Part shown: positions 26,297 through 35,250 of the stretch, piece after piece | How the letters are laid out: each line of letters starts with the position of its first letter | Numbering within the stretch: position 1 is the first letter of the stretch | From: Actinomycetota bacterium | GTDB taxonomy: Bacteria > Actinomycetota > Coriobacteriia > Anaerosomatales > Anaerosomataceae | Assembly: GCA_009773565.1 (NCBI GenBank) | Contig: WSXY01000002.1 | Coordinates: 519,463-583,462 of the forward strand | DNA length: 64,000 nt | Direction of reading: 5' to 3' | Notes under the pieces: model-generated | Seen by the model: the letters and a program-made list of their open reading frames with translations, nothing else | What the model was told of the DNA's origin: nothing | The model's database searches: none | Position numbers and translations under genes: made by a program

Positions 26297-27922
26297 GTGC
26301 TTCTTGAACTTCACGTCAAGGATCTCGCGCTTGTTGAAGACGTTTGGCTCGAGTTCAGCGGGGGCCTCACAGTTCTCACGGGAGAGACAGGTGCGGGTAA
26401 GACCGTACTCGTAGGCGCACTACAGCTCCTCCTGGGAGAACGTGCGGATACGACACTCATACGATCGGGGGCTGACGAGGCGCTTGTTGAGGGCCGCTTC
26501 CTTATCGACGGCGAAGAGCGGCTCGTTCGACGGCGCTTGACGGCCGAAGGTCGGTCGCGCTGCTCCATCGACGGGGAGATGGCGACCGTCGGTGCACTTG
26601 GCCAGTTGCTCGACGGTGTTGTGGATCTCCATGGTCAGCATGAGCATCAGGCGCTCCTCTCGGCTGGCAGGCATGCCGGTTACCTTGACCGATTCATTGG
26701 CGCGGACGCGCTTGATGCACTGGCGGAGTACAAAGTGGCCTGGGAGGATGTTCGAATCGCGGTTGCTCAGCTTGGCGAGCTAGAGAGACTACTTGCTGAT
26801 CGAGACAGTCGTGCCGAGTATCTCCGTTTTCAGGTCTCGGACATCGATTCAGTGGGCCCGCAGCCAGGCGAGGATAGTGAGATCGAGTCGCTTTTGCCAC
26901 GTTTGCGTCATGGCGAGAAACTAACAAGCGCTGCGGCGACCGCGTGGACGGCGCTGCGTGATGAGGGCAAGGCCGTTGATGCATTGGCCGAGTCTGCCGC
27001 TGCGCTCTCGCACGCGTCTGGTCTTGATCCTGCACTCGACGGGCTGGCGTCCGAACTTGCTGGCGTATTCACGCTCCTTGATGATATTGGCAGTCGATTG
27101 CGCAGCTATGCTGAGTCAGTCGAGTACGATCCGCAGGCGCTTGACGCCGCGGAGTCGCGGCTCGCCGAGATCACCGCACTCAAGCGGAAGTACGGGGTCA
27201 CACTTGCTGATGTCATCGACCTTCGCGCTCGAGCGACGGCCGAGCTCACCATGCTGGACCAGGGCGAGGAAGGTCTTGTAGCCGCGCAGGCGAAGAGGGC
27301 GGCCGCCGAGGATACCTTGAGCTCGGTCGCACACCGACTGATCTCGATACGGGCCGATGCGGCACCCTCATTCACTACACGGCTTGCTGAGGCCGCCCGC
27401 GATCTTGCATTGCCGACCGCGAGATTCGAAGTCGGGGCTCAGGATCTGCCCCGCGACGCGTGGGGGTCAGACGGACCGCAGCGCATCGAATTTCTCTTCT
27501 CCAGCAGTGAGGGAGAGATTGCGCGGCCAATCGCGAAGATCGCGTCAGGTGGTGAGATCTCGCGCGTGATGCTGGCGCTCAAGGATGTTCTCGGGCAGGC
27601 GGATCATACGCCCGTTCTTGTCTTCGACGAGGTAGATGCGGGTATCGGAGGCGCTACTGCGATTGCGGTTGCCAGGCGACTGGCCTCGCTTGCGGCCACG
27701 CATCAGGTGCTGGTGGTCACGCATCTCGCGCAGGTCGCTGCGTTTGCGGCGCAGCACGTCGTTGTCGAGAAGGCCGAGAGTGCTGGACGGAGCGTGACCA
27801 TGGCGCGTCCCGTCCTCGCTGATGAGCGCGTCGGTGAGGTTGCCAGGATGCTCTCCGGTGGCTCCACGCAGACCGGGCTGAGTCACGCGAAGGAGCTCCT
27901 CGACATGGCCGCAGAAGCCTAG
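26297..27922 (+). CDS. recN: DNA repair protein RecN
   Basis: 541 residues from the GTG at 26297, 1 nt after nadK. The same frame stays open to 25964 but would translate nadK out of frame. SMC-like ATPase: Walker A TGETGAGKTVLV (~residues 29-40), Q-loop region DLHGQHEHQALL, a central coiled-coil (~150-370), ABC signature KIASGGEISRVMLAL and Walker B PVLVFDEVDAGIGG, then the D-loop His (VVTHLAQVAAFA). It acts in double-strand break repair. It is the last gene of the run that begins at dxs. Confidence 0.96.
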   Translation: MLLELHVKDLALVEDVWLEFSGGLTVLTGETGAGKTVLVGALQLLLGERADTTLIRSGADEALVEGRFLIDGEERLVRRRLTAEGRSRCSIDGEMATVGALGQLLDGVVDLHGQHEHQALLSAGRHAGYLDRFIGADALDALAEYKVAWEDVRIAVAQLGELERLLADRDSRAEYLRFQVSDIDSVGPQPGEDSEIESLLPRLRHGEKLTSAAATAWTALRDEGKAVDALAESAAALSHASGLDPALDGLASELAGVFTLLDDIGSRLRSYAESVEYDPQALDAAESRLAEITALKRKYGVTLADVIDLRARATAELTMLDQGEEGLVAAQAKRAAAEDTLSSVAHRLISIRADAAPSFTTRLAEAARDLALPTARFEVGAQDLPRDAWGSDGPQRIEFLFSSSEGEIARPIAKIASGGEISRVMLALKDVLGQADHTPVLVFDEVDAGIGGATAIAVARRLASLAATHQVLVVTHLAQVAAFAAQHVVVEKAESAGRSVTMARPVLADERVGEVARMLSGGSTQTGLSHAKELLDMAAEA

Positions 27923-27936
27923 GCGACCAGTACGTC

Positions 27937-27945
27937 TGCTAGACT
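27937..27945 (+). promoter_or_regulatory. Extended -10 promoter for steA-steB
   Basis: TG-C-TAGACT at 27937-27945, 30 nt upstream of the steA ATG, in the 53-bp gap after recN. A 5-bp hairpin AGACT/AGTCT with AAAG loop overlaps it. No -35 is evident. Confidence 0.38.
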
Positions 27946-27975
27946 AAAGAGTCTGTCGTCGCCGGAGAGGATCGC

Positions 27976-29097
27976 ATGCGCTTTCAGGGCACCGCGCGGC
28001 TCGACAAGCGGACGAAAGACCTCGTCAAGCGCTTGGGCCGCAATGATATCGCCATCATCGATCACACTGATATGGACCGCGTGAGCGCCGAAGGGCTGCT
28101 CGAAAGCGGTGTAGAAGTGGTGGTCAACGTTGCCCGTTCGATTTCGGGTACGTATCCCAATCTCGGTCCACTTATCCTCGTGCGTGGTGGTGTGCGACTC
28201 ATCGACGAGGTCGGTCCAGAGATCTTCGAGTTGCTTGCTGATGGTGACGAGGTTGAGATCGTAGAAGGCGATATCTTCAAATCGGGCCGTTTGATTGCAA
28301 GCGGAACTCGCATGACTACTGATGCCGTCGAGGCGGCGATGGAAGACGCGAAAGAGGGGCTTGACCAGCAACTGGAGAGCTTCGCTCGCAATACACTTGA
28401 GTACATGGCCAAAGAGAAGGCACTTCTTACGGATGGCGTTTCTGCACCTGCGACCAAGACGCTCATTGCCGGTCGCCATGCGCTGGTAGTTGTGCGTGGA
28501 TATGACTACAAGGAGGACCTGCGAACACTCGCCCCGTACATTCGCGAGGTTCGTCCGGTTCTTATCGGTGTCGATGGTGGCGCGGACGCGATTCGTGAGT
28601 TTGGCTTCAAACCAGACATCATCATTGGCGATATGGATTCCGTGAGCGACGCGGTCTTGTCATCTGGCGCTGAACTGATCGTTCACGCCTACGCTGATGG
28701 CCGAGCTCCGGGTGAAGAACGGCTGAGAGAGCTTGGACTCACTGGCGTCAGTTGGGCTATGGCTGGCACAAGCGAGGATCTTGCGCTTCTGCTCGCATAC
28801 GAGGCGGGTGCCGAGTTGATCGTTGCCGTGGGAACCCATGCCAACCTCATTGAACATCTCGATAAGGGACGCAAGGGTATGGCATCCACGTTTCTGGTCC
28901 GGCTCAAGGTCGGTCCGCGGCTTGTGGATGCCAAGGGCGTGAACAACCTCTATCGTGCCTCAGTGAAGCCGACGCAGCTCGTCGTGCTCGTTGCAGCTGC
29001 TCTCACTGTCGTGACGACTGCAATCGTTATCTCGCCTCAGGCACGCAGCCTTGTTGCACTGATCCTGCTCAAACTCCGTGCGACCATCGGCATCTAG
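27976..29097 (+). CDS. steA: SteA-type cytokinetic ring protein (thiamine pyrophosphokinase-like fold)
   Basis: 373 residues. The N-terminal ~170 residues are the SteA-specific domain (GTARLDKRTKDLVKRLGRNDIAIIDH). Residues ~175-330 resemble thiamine pyrophosphokinase, including VDGGADAIREFGFKPDIIIGDMDSVSD. A single membrane helix follows near the C-terminus (~335-358). In Corynebacterium SteA and SteB form a membrane complex at the division septum that activates peptidoglycan hydrolysis. The M. tuberculosis order recN-Rv1697-Rv1698-pyrG is mirrored here. A SteB-like gene follows after 14 nt. Confidence 0.85.
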   Translation: MRFQGTARLDKRTKDLVKRLGRNDIAIIDHTDMDRVSAEGLLESGVEVVVNVARSISGTYPNLGPLILVRGGVRLIDEVGPEIFELLADGDEVEIVEGDIFKSGRLIASGTRMTTDAVEAAMEDAKEGLDQQLESFARNTLEYMAKEKALLTDGVSAPATKTLIAGRHALVVVRGYDYKEDLRTLAPYIREVRPVLIGVDGGADAIREFGFKPDIIIGDMDSVSDAVLSSGAELIVHAYADGRAPGEERLRELGLTGVSWAMAGTSEDLALLLAYEAGAELIVAVGTHANLIEHLDKGRKGMASTFLVRLKVGPRLVDAKGVNNLYRASVKPTQLVVLVAAALTVVTTAIVISPQARSLVALILLKLRATIGI

Positions 29098-29111
29098 AAA
29101 CAGGAGACCGC

Positions 29112-29987
29112 ATGTATAACCTCAGGTACCATCTCGCATCATTAGTCGCGGTGTTCCTTGCGCTTACGGTCGGACTTGTCCTGGGTAGTGTTGTTGCGGA
29201 GCGAGGCACGCTTGGTGACCAGTCATCAACACTCGCCGATAGTTTGCAAAAGCAGTTCGATCAGATTCAGAAGGACAATGCGGATATGCGCGCGGGTCTC
29301 GAACGAGACCGAGCATTCGCGACTGATGTCGTTCCGGTTCTGACCGCCGGTTCACTCAAGGGGCAGACGATTGCGATTCTGGTGAATACAGGGCGCACAA
29401 GTGGCCTTAACGCGACGATAGCTGCGGTCAAACAAGCCGGAGGAACCCCGCTCGTACTCACTTTCGAGAGTGCCAATGCCGGGCTGGAAACCAAGATTCC
29501 TGAAGCCCTACCCGGGCTGCTCGGCGAGAAGTTCGCCGGACAGAGTATCGCCCCGGCAGGGCAGCCATTCGTTGACGCAGTGGCCGAGGCGGTAGCAACG
29601 GAATTGTTAAGCGCGGGGAATCGCCCTGTTCTCGCGGAACTCACAAAGGTCGGCGCGGTCAAGGTCGGAGATGCTAACGCCCGGGACTTCATCAAAGCGT
29701 GCATTGTGATGTCGATGTTCGATGGTGAGCCTGACCCATTCGCACTAAGCGTCGCTCGAGTCCTTGGCGCGCAGAAGGTGATCGTGGTTGGCGCAGAGGC
29801 TGCGGCCCTTAAGACGGGCGTTGCACTCAATTCGGTTGATGAAGGATTCTCGGCTGTCGACGACGTGGACTCGCCGCAAGGTACGTTTTCACTCATCTGG
29901 CTTGTGAGTGGGCGAGCAAGTGGCTACTTCGGGGTCGGACCAAATGCTGAAGCGCTCTATCCGGCGCTCAATATCACCCCGAACTAA
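29112..29987 (+). CDS. steB: SteB/MctB family membrane protein
   Basis: 291 residues. MYNLRYHLASLVAVFLALTVGLVLGSVV is the diagnostic N-terminus of the MctB/SteB family, with one membrane helix (~8-30), a coiled-coil (~35-70) and an extracytoplasmic Rossmann-like domain. It was named a copper-transport protein in M. tuberculosis (Rv1698); the corynebacterial homologue SteB partners SteA in cell separation. The adjacent steA favours the division role. It ends tail-to-tail with the next gene, sharing 2-4 bp. Confidence 0.83.
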   Translation: MYNLRYHLASLVAVFLALTVGLVLGSVVAERGTLGDQSSTLADSLQKQFDQIQKDNADMRAGLERDRAFATDVVPVLTAGSLKGQTIAILVNTGRTSGLNATIAAVKQAGGTPLVLTFESANAGLETKIPEALPGLLGEKFAGQSIAPAGQPFVDAVAEAVATELLSAGNRPVLAELTKVGAVKVGDANARDFIKACIVMSMFDGEPDPFALSVARVLGAQKVIVVGAEAAALKTGVALNSVDEGFSAVDDVDSPQGTFSLIWLVSGRASGYFGVGPNAEALYPALNITPN

Positions 29988-30664
29988 CCCCGTTCGAACG
30001 CCAGTCGCGCAAGAGTAGTTGCTACGTGCATAAACTGGCGGCCGCGGTGTGCGAATCCGGCCGCGTCACGCCCGGTTGCCGCATGCGTCATCACTGCGGG
30101 TACTTCCAGCACGCGTAGTCCGGCGCGCAGTGCACGGATGGTGAGCGCGACTTCGGCGCCGTAGCCCGAAGCGAACGGGGTGGCCGATTCCCAGGCGCTC
30201 CGATTGAGCGCACGTTGTCCTGAGAGCGGCGCCGAGGCCTCAAACCCCTTGCCGAGCCGGGCGATGCCGATTCTTGCGAGCCCCTTGACCAGTCCGAATC
30301 CCCCTGAGCCGGGTGGCTTCGGGAGAATCGCGACAGTCATGTCTGCGGCTCCTGCGTGCACAGGTTCAAGCAGAATCACTCCCTGCGACGCACTCTCCCC
30401 GAGATCCGCGTCCAGGAGCAGGACGATAGTGGCTTCGTTTCGGACCAGATCGAGACCCGCTTGAAGCGCAGCTCCCTTGCCGACGTTACGGTCAAGACGA
30501 ATAACTTCGGCACCCGATTGAAGCGCCAGCTTGCCGGTTCCGTCGGTGGACCCGTCGTCGACCACAATCACGCGCGATAGGCCTTCAATCCGCCTGGCTC
30601 CGGTGATTGTAGATGCGATTCTCTGTACCTCGTTGTGCGCAGGAATGATTGCGATGACTTGCAT
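29984..30664 (-). CDS. GT2 family glycosyltransferase
   Basis: 226 residues. A GT-A fold with IAIIPAHNEVQRI, VVDDGSTDGTG, NVGKGAALQAGLD and the DXD-like DADLGE; SGQRALNR and YGAEVALTIRALRAG match dolichyl/undecaprenyl-phosphate glycosyltransferase-like GT2 enzymes. No membrane anchor is visible. It lies directly downstream of the murJ-like gene on the same strand, so both may act on a lipid-linked sugar. Sugar and acceptor are unknown. Confidence 0.85.
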   Translation of the reverse strand: MQVIAIIPAHNEVQRIASTITGARRIEGLSRVIVVDDGSTDGTGKLALQSGAEVIRLDRNVGKGAALQAGLDLVRNEATIVLLLDADLGESASQGVILLEPVHAGAADMTVAILPKPPGSGGFGLVKGLARIGIARLGKGFEASAPLSGQRALNRSAWESATPFASGYGAEVALTIRALRAGLRVLEVPAVMTHAATGRDAAGFAHRGRQFMHVATTLARLAFERG

Positions 30665-30665
30665 A

Positions 30666-32294
30666 TCAGGCTGCCTTAGGGCGGCGAGAAAGCATGCGCT
30701 TTAGCCGCGTCGCGCCATCGCGCACTTCATTCACGCGAAGGAGTGCTGCGAGCGAATAGGTGACGCACAGCCCGGATATCCCTGCGAGCACAAGTTGAGC
30801 AACGAAACCTGCTCCGCCGGAGACAGGCCCGGTAAGTTGCATGACGCCAAGCGCCGCTCCTGCGCCAAAGAGCGAGGCGATGAACACGCGAACGACCGTC
30901 CATGCGATTCCCCGGGTGTCGTACCCTCCGATGCGCCGGCGGAGCAGGAATGCCAGGACGGCGAGATGTACGACGAAGAACACGCAGTCGGCAATCGGGA
31001 TTCCTTTGAGGCCTAGTCCGCCCCAGCCTGCGATGCCGCCCGTGAGGAGCGCGTAGAGACTCACCTGCAGCACGGTTGCTGCGATATTGGTAAGCATGGG
31101 GGTCTTCGTGTCCTGGAGTGAGTAGAACGTTCTAAGCACGAACATGTAGCTCGCGAAGAAGAAGAGCCCCGATGCCCACCATACGAGTATGCCCGCGACG
31201 ACGGGCACGTCGGCCGCGGTGAAGCTGCCGGCGCGATACAGGCGGATGACGGGGGTCGCGAGTGCTACAAGCAGTGTCGCAAGCGGCACGATAAGAACCG
31301 CTGTCGAGCGGAAACCGCGTGCGAACATCTCTCGGAAGCCCGGCCAGTCCCTCTTCTCGGCAAGCGCAGATAGCTCGGGGAAGATTGCCGTTGCGAGTGC
31401 GACGGCAAAGATTCCGTAGGGCAACTGGTAGAACATCCATGCATACGCGAGAACCGCCGGACCGTTGTCACTCATCTGGAACGCGTATGCGTTTCGAAAG
31501 GAGACGGCGACTAGGTTCGTTATCGCGTAGATTGCTGTCGGTCCCATCTTGCGGGCGATGGTCTTGAGTGCCGGATGATGCCAGTCGATTCTCGGCGTAT
31601 AGTGCCCACCGAGTTTCAGTAAGGCGGGCACCTGCACGAACGCCATCACTACGACACCAAGGGTCGTTCCGATCGCGAGCCCGTTGATTGCGAGTTGCGG
31701 ATGAGAGTCCTTGAACGGCAGATAGAACCCGAACATTGTGATGATGACCACGAGGTTGTTGAAGATAGGGCCCACTGCCGGCCATGCGAACTTCCGGTAT
31801 GAGTTGAGAACCCCCGTCCAGATGACCGCCGCCCCGTAGAAGACCACCTGTACCGCGAAGAACCGGAAGAGATGTACGGCTAGTGCTGCCTTCTCGGGAG
31901 AGATCCTGAAGGTCTGTGTGCGGACGAATGGTTCCGCCCAGACCATGCCGATGATTGCAACGACGCTGAGGGCCAGTACGGTGATGTTGAAGACGTAGCT
32001 TGCGAAGCGCCACGCCTCATCCTCGCCGTCACGTTGCAGTCGCTCGATGAAGAGCGGGATGAATGTGGACGACATCACGCCGCCGGCGACGAGTTCGTAG
32101 ATCATGTTCGGAATGTTGTTGGCGACACTGTACGAAGCCGAGAGCACCGTGACGCCGAGGGCGTAGGCCATCGCCCAGGTGCGGATAAACCCCGTGATTC
32201 GCGAAACTGCCGTGGCCACAGACATGGCAGCAGTTGAGCGTGCTATAGAGGGTTGAGCGGTGATAGCTCCTCCTCGGAGGCGGTATGGTTCCAT
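30666..32294 (-). CDS. murJ: MurJ/MviN-type lipid II flippase
   Basis: 542 residues from the ATG at 32294, lacking a strong ribosome site; the frame stays open to 32342. About 14 membrane helices. MATE-like MurJ features include SRITGFIRTWAMAYALG near the N-terminus, NNIPNMIYELVAGGVMSSTFIPLFIE, and ALATAIFPELSALAEKRDW in the middle. MurJ flips lipid II across the membrane. The dcw cluster in this window has no other MurJ, so this could be the main flippase, or a dedicated one for the glycan implied by its GT2 neighbour. Confidence 0.9.
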   Translation of the reverse strand: MEPYRLRGGAITAQPSIARSTAAMSVATAVSRITGFIRTWAMAYALGVTVLSASYSVANNIPNMIYELVAGGVMSSTFIPLFIERLQRDGEDEAWRFASYVFNITVLALSVVAIIGMVWAEPFVRTQTFRISPEKAALAVHLFRFFAVQVVFYGAAVIWTGVLNSYRKFAWPAVGPIFNNLVVIITMFGFYLPFKDSHPQLAINGLAIGTTLGVVVMAFVQVPALLKLGGHYTPRIDWHHPALKTIARKMGPTAIYAITNLVAVSFRNAYAFQMSDNGPAVLAYAWMFYQLPYGIFAVALATAIFPELSALAEKRDWPGFREMFARGFRSTAVLIVPLATLLVALATPVIRLYRAGSFTAADVPVVAGILVWWASGLFFFASYMFVLRTFYSLQDTKTPMLTNIAATVLQVSLYALLTGGIAGWGGLGLKGIPIADCVFFVVHLAVLAFLLRRRIGGYDTRGIAWTVVRVFIASLFGAGAALGVMQLTGPVSGGAGFVAQLVLAGISGLCVTYSLAALLRVNEVRDGATRLKRMLSRRPKAA

Positions 32295-32485
32295 GCAGGG
32301 TCGATTGTAGCCGAGAGATGCCGTTCGCCGCTCGGGCAACACTCACACGTTGTGTTCCTGTATGCTGATATCCGGGCACCCCGAAACGCCATCAGTGTGA
32401 GCGGATGCGAGCGGGTGCAGTCCCCTGAGTGGTCTGAGGTTGCTTGACGTGTGTCCGAAATGGGTCTAGCTGGAGGTTGAGTCTG

Positions 32486-34186
32486 GTGCGGAAGATTCGG
32501 GTGATTCTGCCGCTGGTAATCCTCCTGACGGGCTTGATGACGCCGGTTGCAGCCCTGGGTGCGACGGTGTCGCGTGTCGTCGTCGTTGTCGTCCCGCCGA
32601 TCTCCTGGAGCGATGTCACGTCCGGAGATATGCCGGCGACACGGAAACTCGCGGACACATCAAGCGTCGGGTTGCTCGCAGATCACGAGGCTGATAGCGC
32701 GACCGCGCTTGGCAAACGGTTTGCCACCGAACTCCCCGGGTCCCGGGGCGAAATCCGAATCGTTTCCGGGGGCATTACGGAAATCGATGCGTCTGTGAGC
32801 GCGGCGGCATCGTCTGTCGGCGAGCAGGGCACGCTCATCATCGTTTCGGCTGCGAGTGCTCCGACCGGTCGTTCTGAGCGCCTCGGTGTGGCAATCATTC
32901 GCGGACCGCTCTATCCGAGTGGACTACTGAGTAGCGCCTCGACGCACCGCAAGGGCCTCGTGACGGCCGATGATGTGATTGGCTCGATGATGGGAGCGCT
33001 CGGCCTGGATTTCGAAGTTGCGGCGGAATGGTTCGATGACGGTCATTCTCCCGCGGAGCGCGTATCGCGCCTGACAGAGATGGACGTTTCTGTGAGCGCG
33101 GCGGAGCGCCTGCGAATTGGCATGTTCAATATCTACACGATTGTAATGGCTGCTCTTCTACTCGCAGGTTGGTTGGTTGCGGAGCGTTTCCGCACGGTAC
33201 GTCGCTTCGCGTATTGGTCGCTTGTGCTCAGACGGGCGCTCTTGTTCGGATTGAGCATGCCTGCGGGGGCAACCATCCTGTTCGCCGTGGATCGCTATCC
33301 AGAATCGGCGGTTCGGATCATCGGTCTTATGCTTGCCGCGACCGGGTTTGTGTGGATATTTGCTGAGTTCGCCTGGCACCGGTGGCGCACTGCCGGCGCG
33401 ATTGGTCTGATCGGGACGGTCACGGCGGTCGTGCTCGCGACCGATCAGCTCTTCGGGGCCCCCTTGAGCCTGGCAGGTGTCTTCTCATACTCGCCAGTTG
33501 CGGCATTCCGTTTCTTCGGAATCGGGAACGAGGGTGCTGCGCTCCTCGTCGGTGCTGCGATCGTCGGCATCGCTCTTGAGCTCGATAGTCTCGAGGTGTC
33601 GGCAACGGCACGCCGCCTCGTGATTGCCGGCGCAGGCGTGGTTGCGGTCGGAGTCTGCGTGTTGCCCGCGTTCGGTGCCAACGTGATCGTATCGCTGTGG
33701 GGCACGGCGGCGTTCGCTGCGTTCTACCTTGCTGCCGAGGGACGCCGCCCAAGGGTCTTCGAACTGATTGCGGTCGTGGCCGTGGCACTTGGCGCCGTCG
33801 TGCTCGCAGTTCTTCTTGATCGTCTCGGTGGCGGCACGCATATCGGACGCGCGATCAACGACGTGTCCGGCTCAGGAGTGAACGGTCTGATTGCGGAGCG
33901 AATCTCAACCAGCATTCGAATCTTCACTGCATCCCCGCTTCCGGCGATCGTGCTCGCAATTGCGGGGGCATTTGCGTACATGCGCGCGCGAGCGCGAGGA
34001 GAGATGGCCCGAGTTCTGGCGGAGTACCCGGTGTTCGCCGCGGCGGTGACCGGTGGGCTTGTTGGTGGATTCGTCGGCGCATTTGCAGAGGATTCCGGCA
34101 TCGTCGTTCTCGCGCTCGTCCTCATGTATGCCGCTGCATCACTCGTCGCGCTGATGCTTGAGCCTGAGGGGGAGTTGGGAGTATGA
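32486..34186 (+). CDS. Polytopic membrane protein with an extracytoplasmic, degenerate alkaline-phosphatase-like domain
   Basis: 566 residues from the GTG at 32486 (GGAGG 9 nt upstream), which gives a clean signal peptide (VRKIRVILPLVILLTGLMTPVAALGA). Residues ~25-200 form a soluble extracytoplasmic part whose opening RVVVVVVPPISWSDV and KLADTSSVGLLAD recall the first strand of the alkaline-phosphatase superfamily, but the usual metal-binding Asp after the Val run is Pro here. From ~residue 210 there are about 10-11 membrane helices. It is divergent from murJ and overlaps by 4 bp the MraY-like gene. The function is unknown; a role with the lipid-linked glycan enzymes is inferred from position. 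Confidence 0.65.
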   Translation: MRKIRVILPLVILLTGLMTPVAALGATVSRVVVVVVPPISWSDVTSGDMPATRKLADTSSVGLLADHEADSATALGKRFATELPGSRGEIRIVSGGITEIDASVSAAASSVGEQGTLIIVSAASAPTGRSERLGVAIIRGPLYPSGLLSSASTHRKGLVTADDVIGSMMGALGLDFEVAAEWFDDGHSPAERVSRLTEMDVSVSAAERLRIGMFNIYTIVMAALLLAGWLVAERFRTVRRFAYWSLVLRRALLFGLSMPAGATILFAVDRYPESAVRIIGLMLAATGFVWIFAEFAWHRWRTAGAIGLIGTVTAVVLATDQLFGAPLSLAGVFSYSPVAAFRFFGIGNEGAALLVGAAIVGIALELDSLEVSATARRLVIAGAGVVAVGVCVLPAFGANVIVSLWGTAAFAAFYLAAEGRRPRVFELIAVVAVALGAVVLAVLLDRLGGGTHIGRAINDVSGSGVNGLIAERISTSIRIFTASPLPAIVLAIAGAFAYMRARARGEMARVLAEYPVFAAAVTGGLVGGFVGAFAEDSGIVVLALVLMYAAASLVALMLEPEGELGV

Positions 34187-35175
34187 ACGACACTGCCAGG
34201 ACGTTCCTGAGCCTCGGAATCGCACTCGGACTTGGTGTACTCGTACCCGCTTTCTTCATGCGGATGCTCATGCCGTCGCTTGAGCGAGGCGTACCCGTGA
34301 CTAACTATCGCGGCCGCGCCGTGTTTGCGGGTCTTGGCGTTGTCTGGCTCGTGTGGGCGGGATGCGCGATTGTGGTGGGCGTTGCGGCCTCCTCAATTGG
34401 CCGGACGTCTGTCCTTCCGGTGCTGACGCTCCTCGGCCCGCTTGCTCTTGTCGCCTTTGCGCTTGGTGTGGTTGATGACGCGTACGGCAACGGTGCGGAC
34501 CGGGGCTTTCGCGGCCACTTCAGCGCCCTTGCGCACGGTCGCTTGACGACGGGCATGTTGAAGCTCGTTGGAATGGGCGTGGCGTCAGTCGTTATCGCCC
34601 TCATTCTGGTGCAGATGGCACCGTGGGGCGGGGGAGCGGATGCTGGCTGGCTACGGATTCCCGGTGTTCTGCTCGCAGCCTCTGCAATAGCATTGACGAC
34701 CAATTTCGTTAACCTGACGGACTTGCGCCCCGGACGAGCGCTTAAGGTGTACACAGCACTTGTCTTCTTCGGTGCGGCGTTGGTCCCGAACGCGCTCGCG
34801 CACGCGGGCGTTGTTGAGATTGCAGGGGGAATGCGCCTCGCAATCGAGTCGCTGACGCTTCTTGTCGCGCTCCTCGGGCCAGTGTTTGCGGTCTGGCGCT
34901 ACGATCTTGGTGAGCGCGCGATACTCGGAGATTCCGGCGCCAATGCGATGGGTGCCGTTGCGGGGGCGCTGATCGTGATAGGTCTGCCGTTCTGGGGACT
35001 TATGGCATTCACGTTGGTCCTTGTCTGTCTCAACGCGGTCTCAGAGCGGGTATCGTATTCTGCGGTTATCGATCGCACTCGTGCGCTGCGATGGCTCGAT
35101 AATCTCGGTCGACACACGGACCGCACGCCTGATGAACCGGTTTCGGCACTCTCAGAGCATGTGTCCAGACGCTAA
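34183..35175 (+). CDS. MraY/WecA-like polyprenyl-phosphate sugar-1-phosphate transferase (atypical)
   Basis: 330 residues with about 9-10 membrane helices. Family motifs: VVDDAYG (the DDxx motif) at ~residues 95-101, NFVNLTDLRPGRALK at ~172-186 and ILGDSGANAMGA at ~246-257. The second motif diverges from the NLTDGLDGLA of the true MraY in this window (53894): the GLDG part is replaced by LRPGRA. It is therefore a paralogue, perhaps transferring another sugar phosphate to a polyprenyl carrier. It overlaps the preceding membrane protein gene (ATGA). Family membership is secure; activity is uncertain. Confidence 0.8.
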   Translation: MNDTARTFLSLGIALGLGVLVPAFFMRMLMPSLERGVPVTNYRGRAVFAGLGVVWLVWAGCAIVVGVAASSIGRTSVLPVLTLLGPLALVAFALGVVDDAYGNGADRGFRGHFSALAHGRLTTGMLKLVGMGVASVVIALILVQMAPWGGGADAGWLRIPGVLLAASAIALTTNFVNLTDLRPGRALKVYTALVFFGAALVPNALAHAGVVEIAGGMRLAIESLTLLVALLGPVFAVWRYDLGERAILGDSGANAMGAVAGALIVIGLPFWGLMAFTLVLVCLNAVSERVSYSAVIDRTRALRWLDNLGRHTDRTPDEPVSALSEHVSRR

Positions 35176-35250
35176 GACGATAACAACATCGCGTCCGGAT
35201 GTACCCGGGTCGCGGTATGATTCACACGAGGACACCATTCACAGGAAGGC

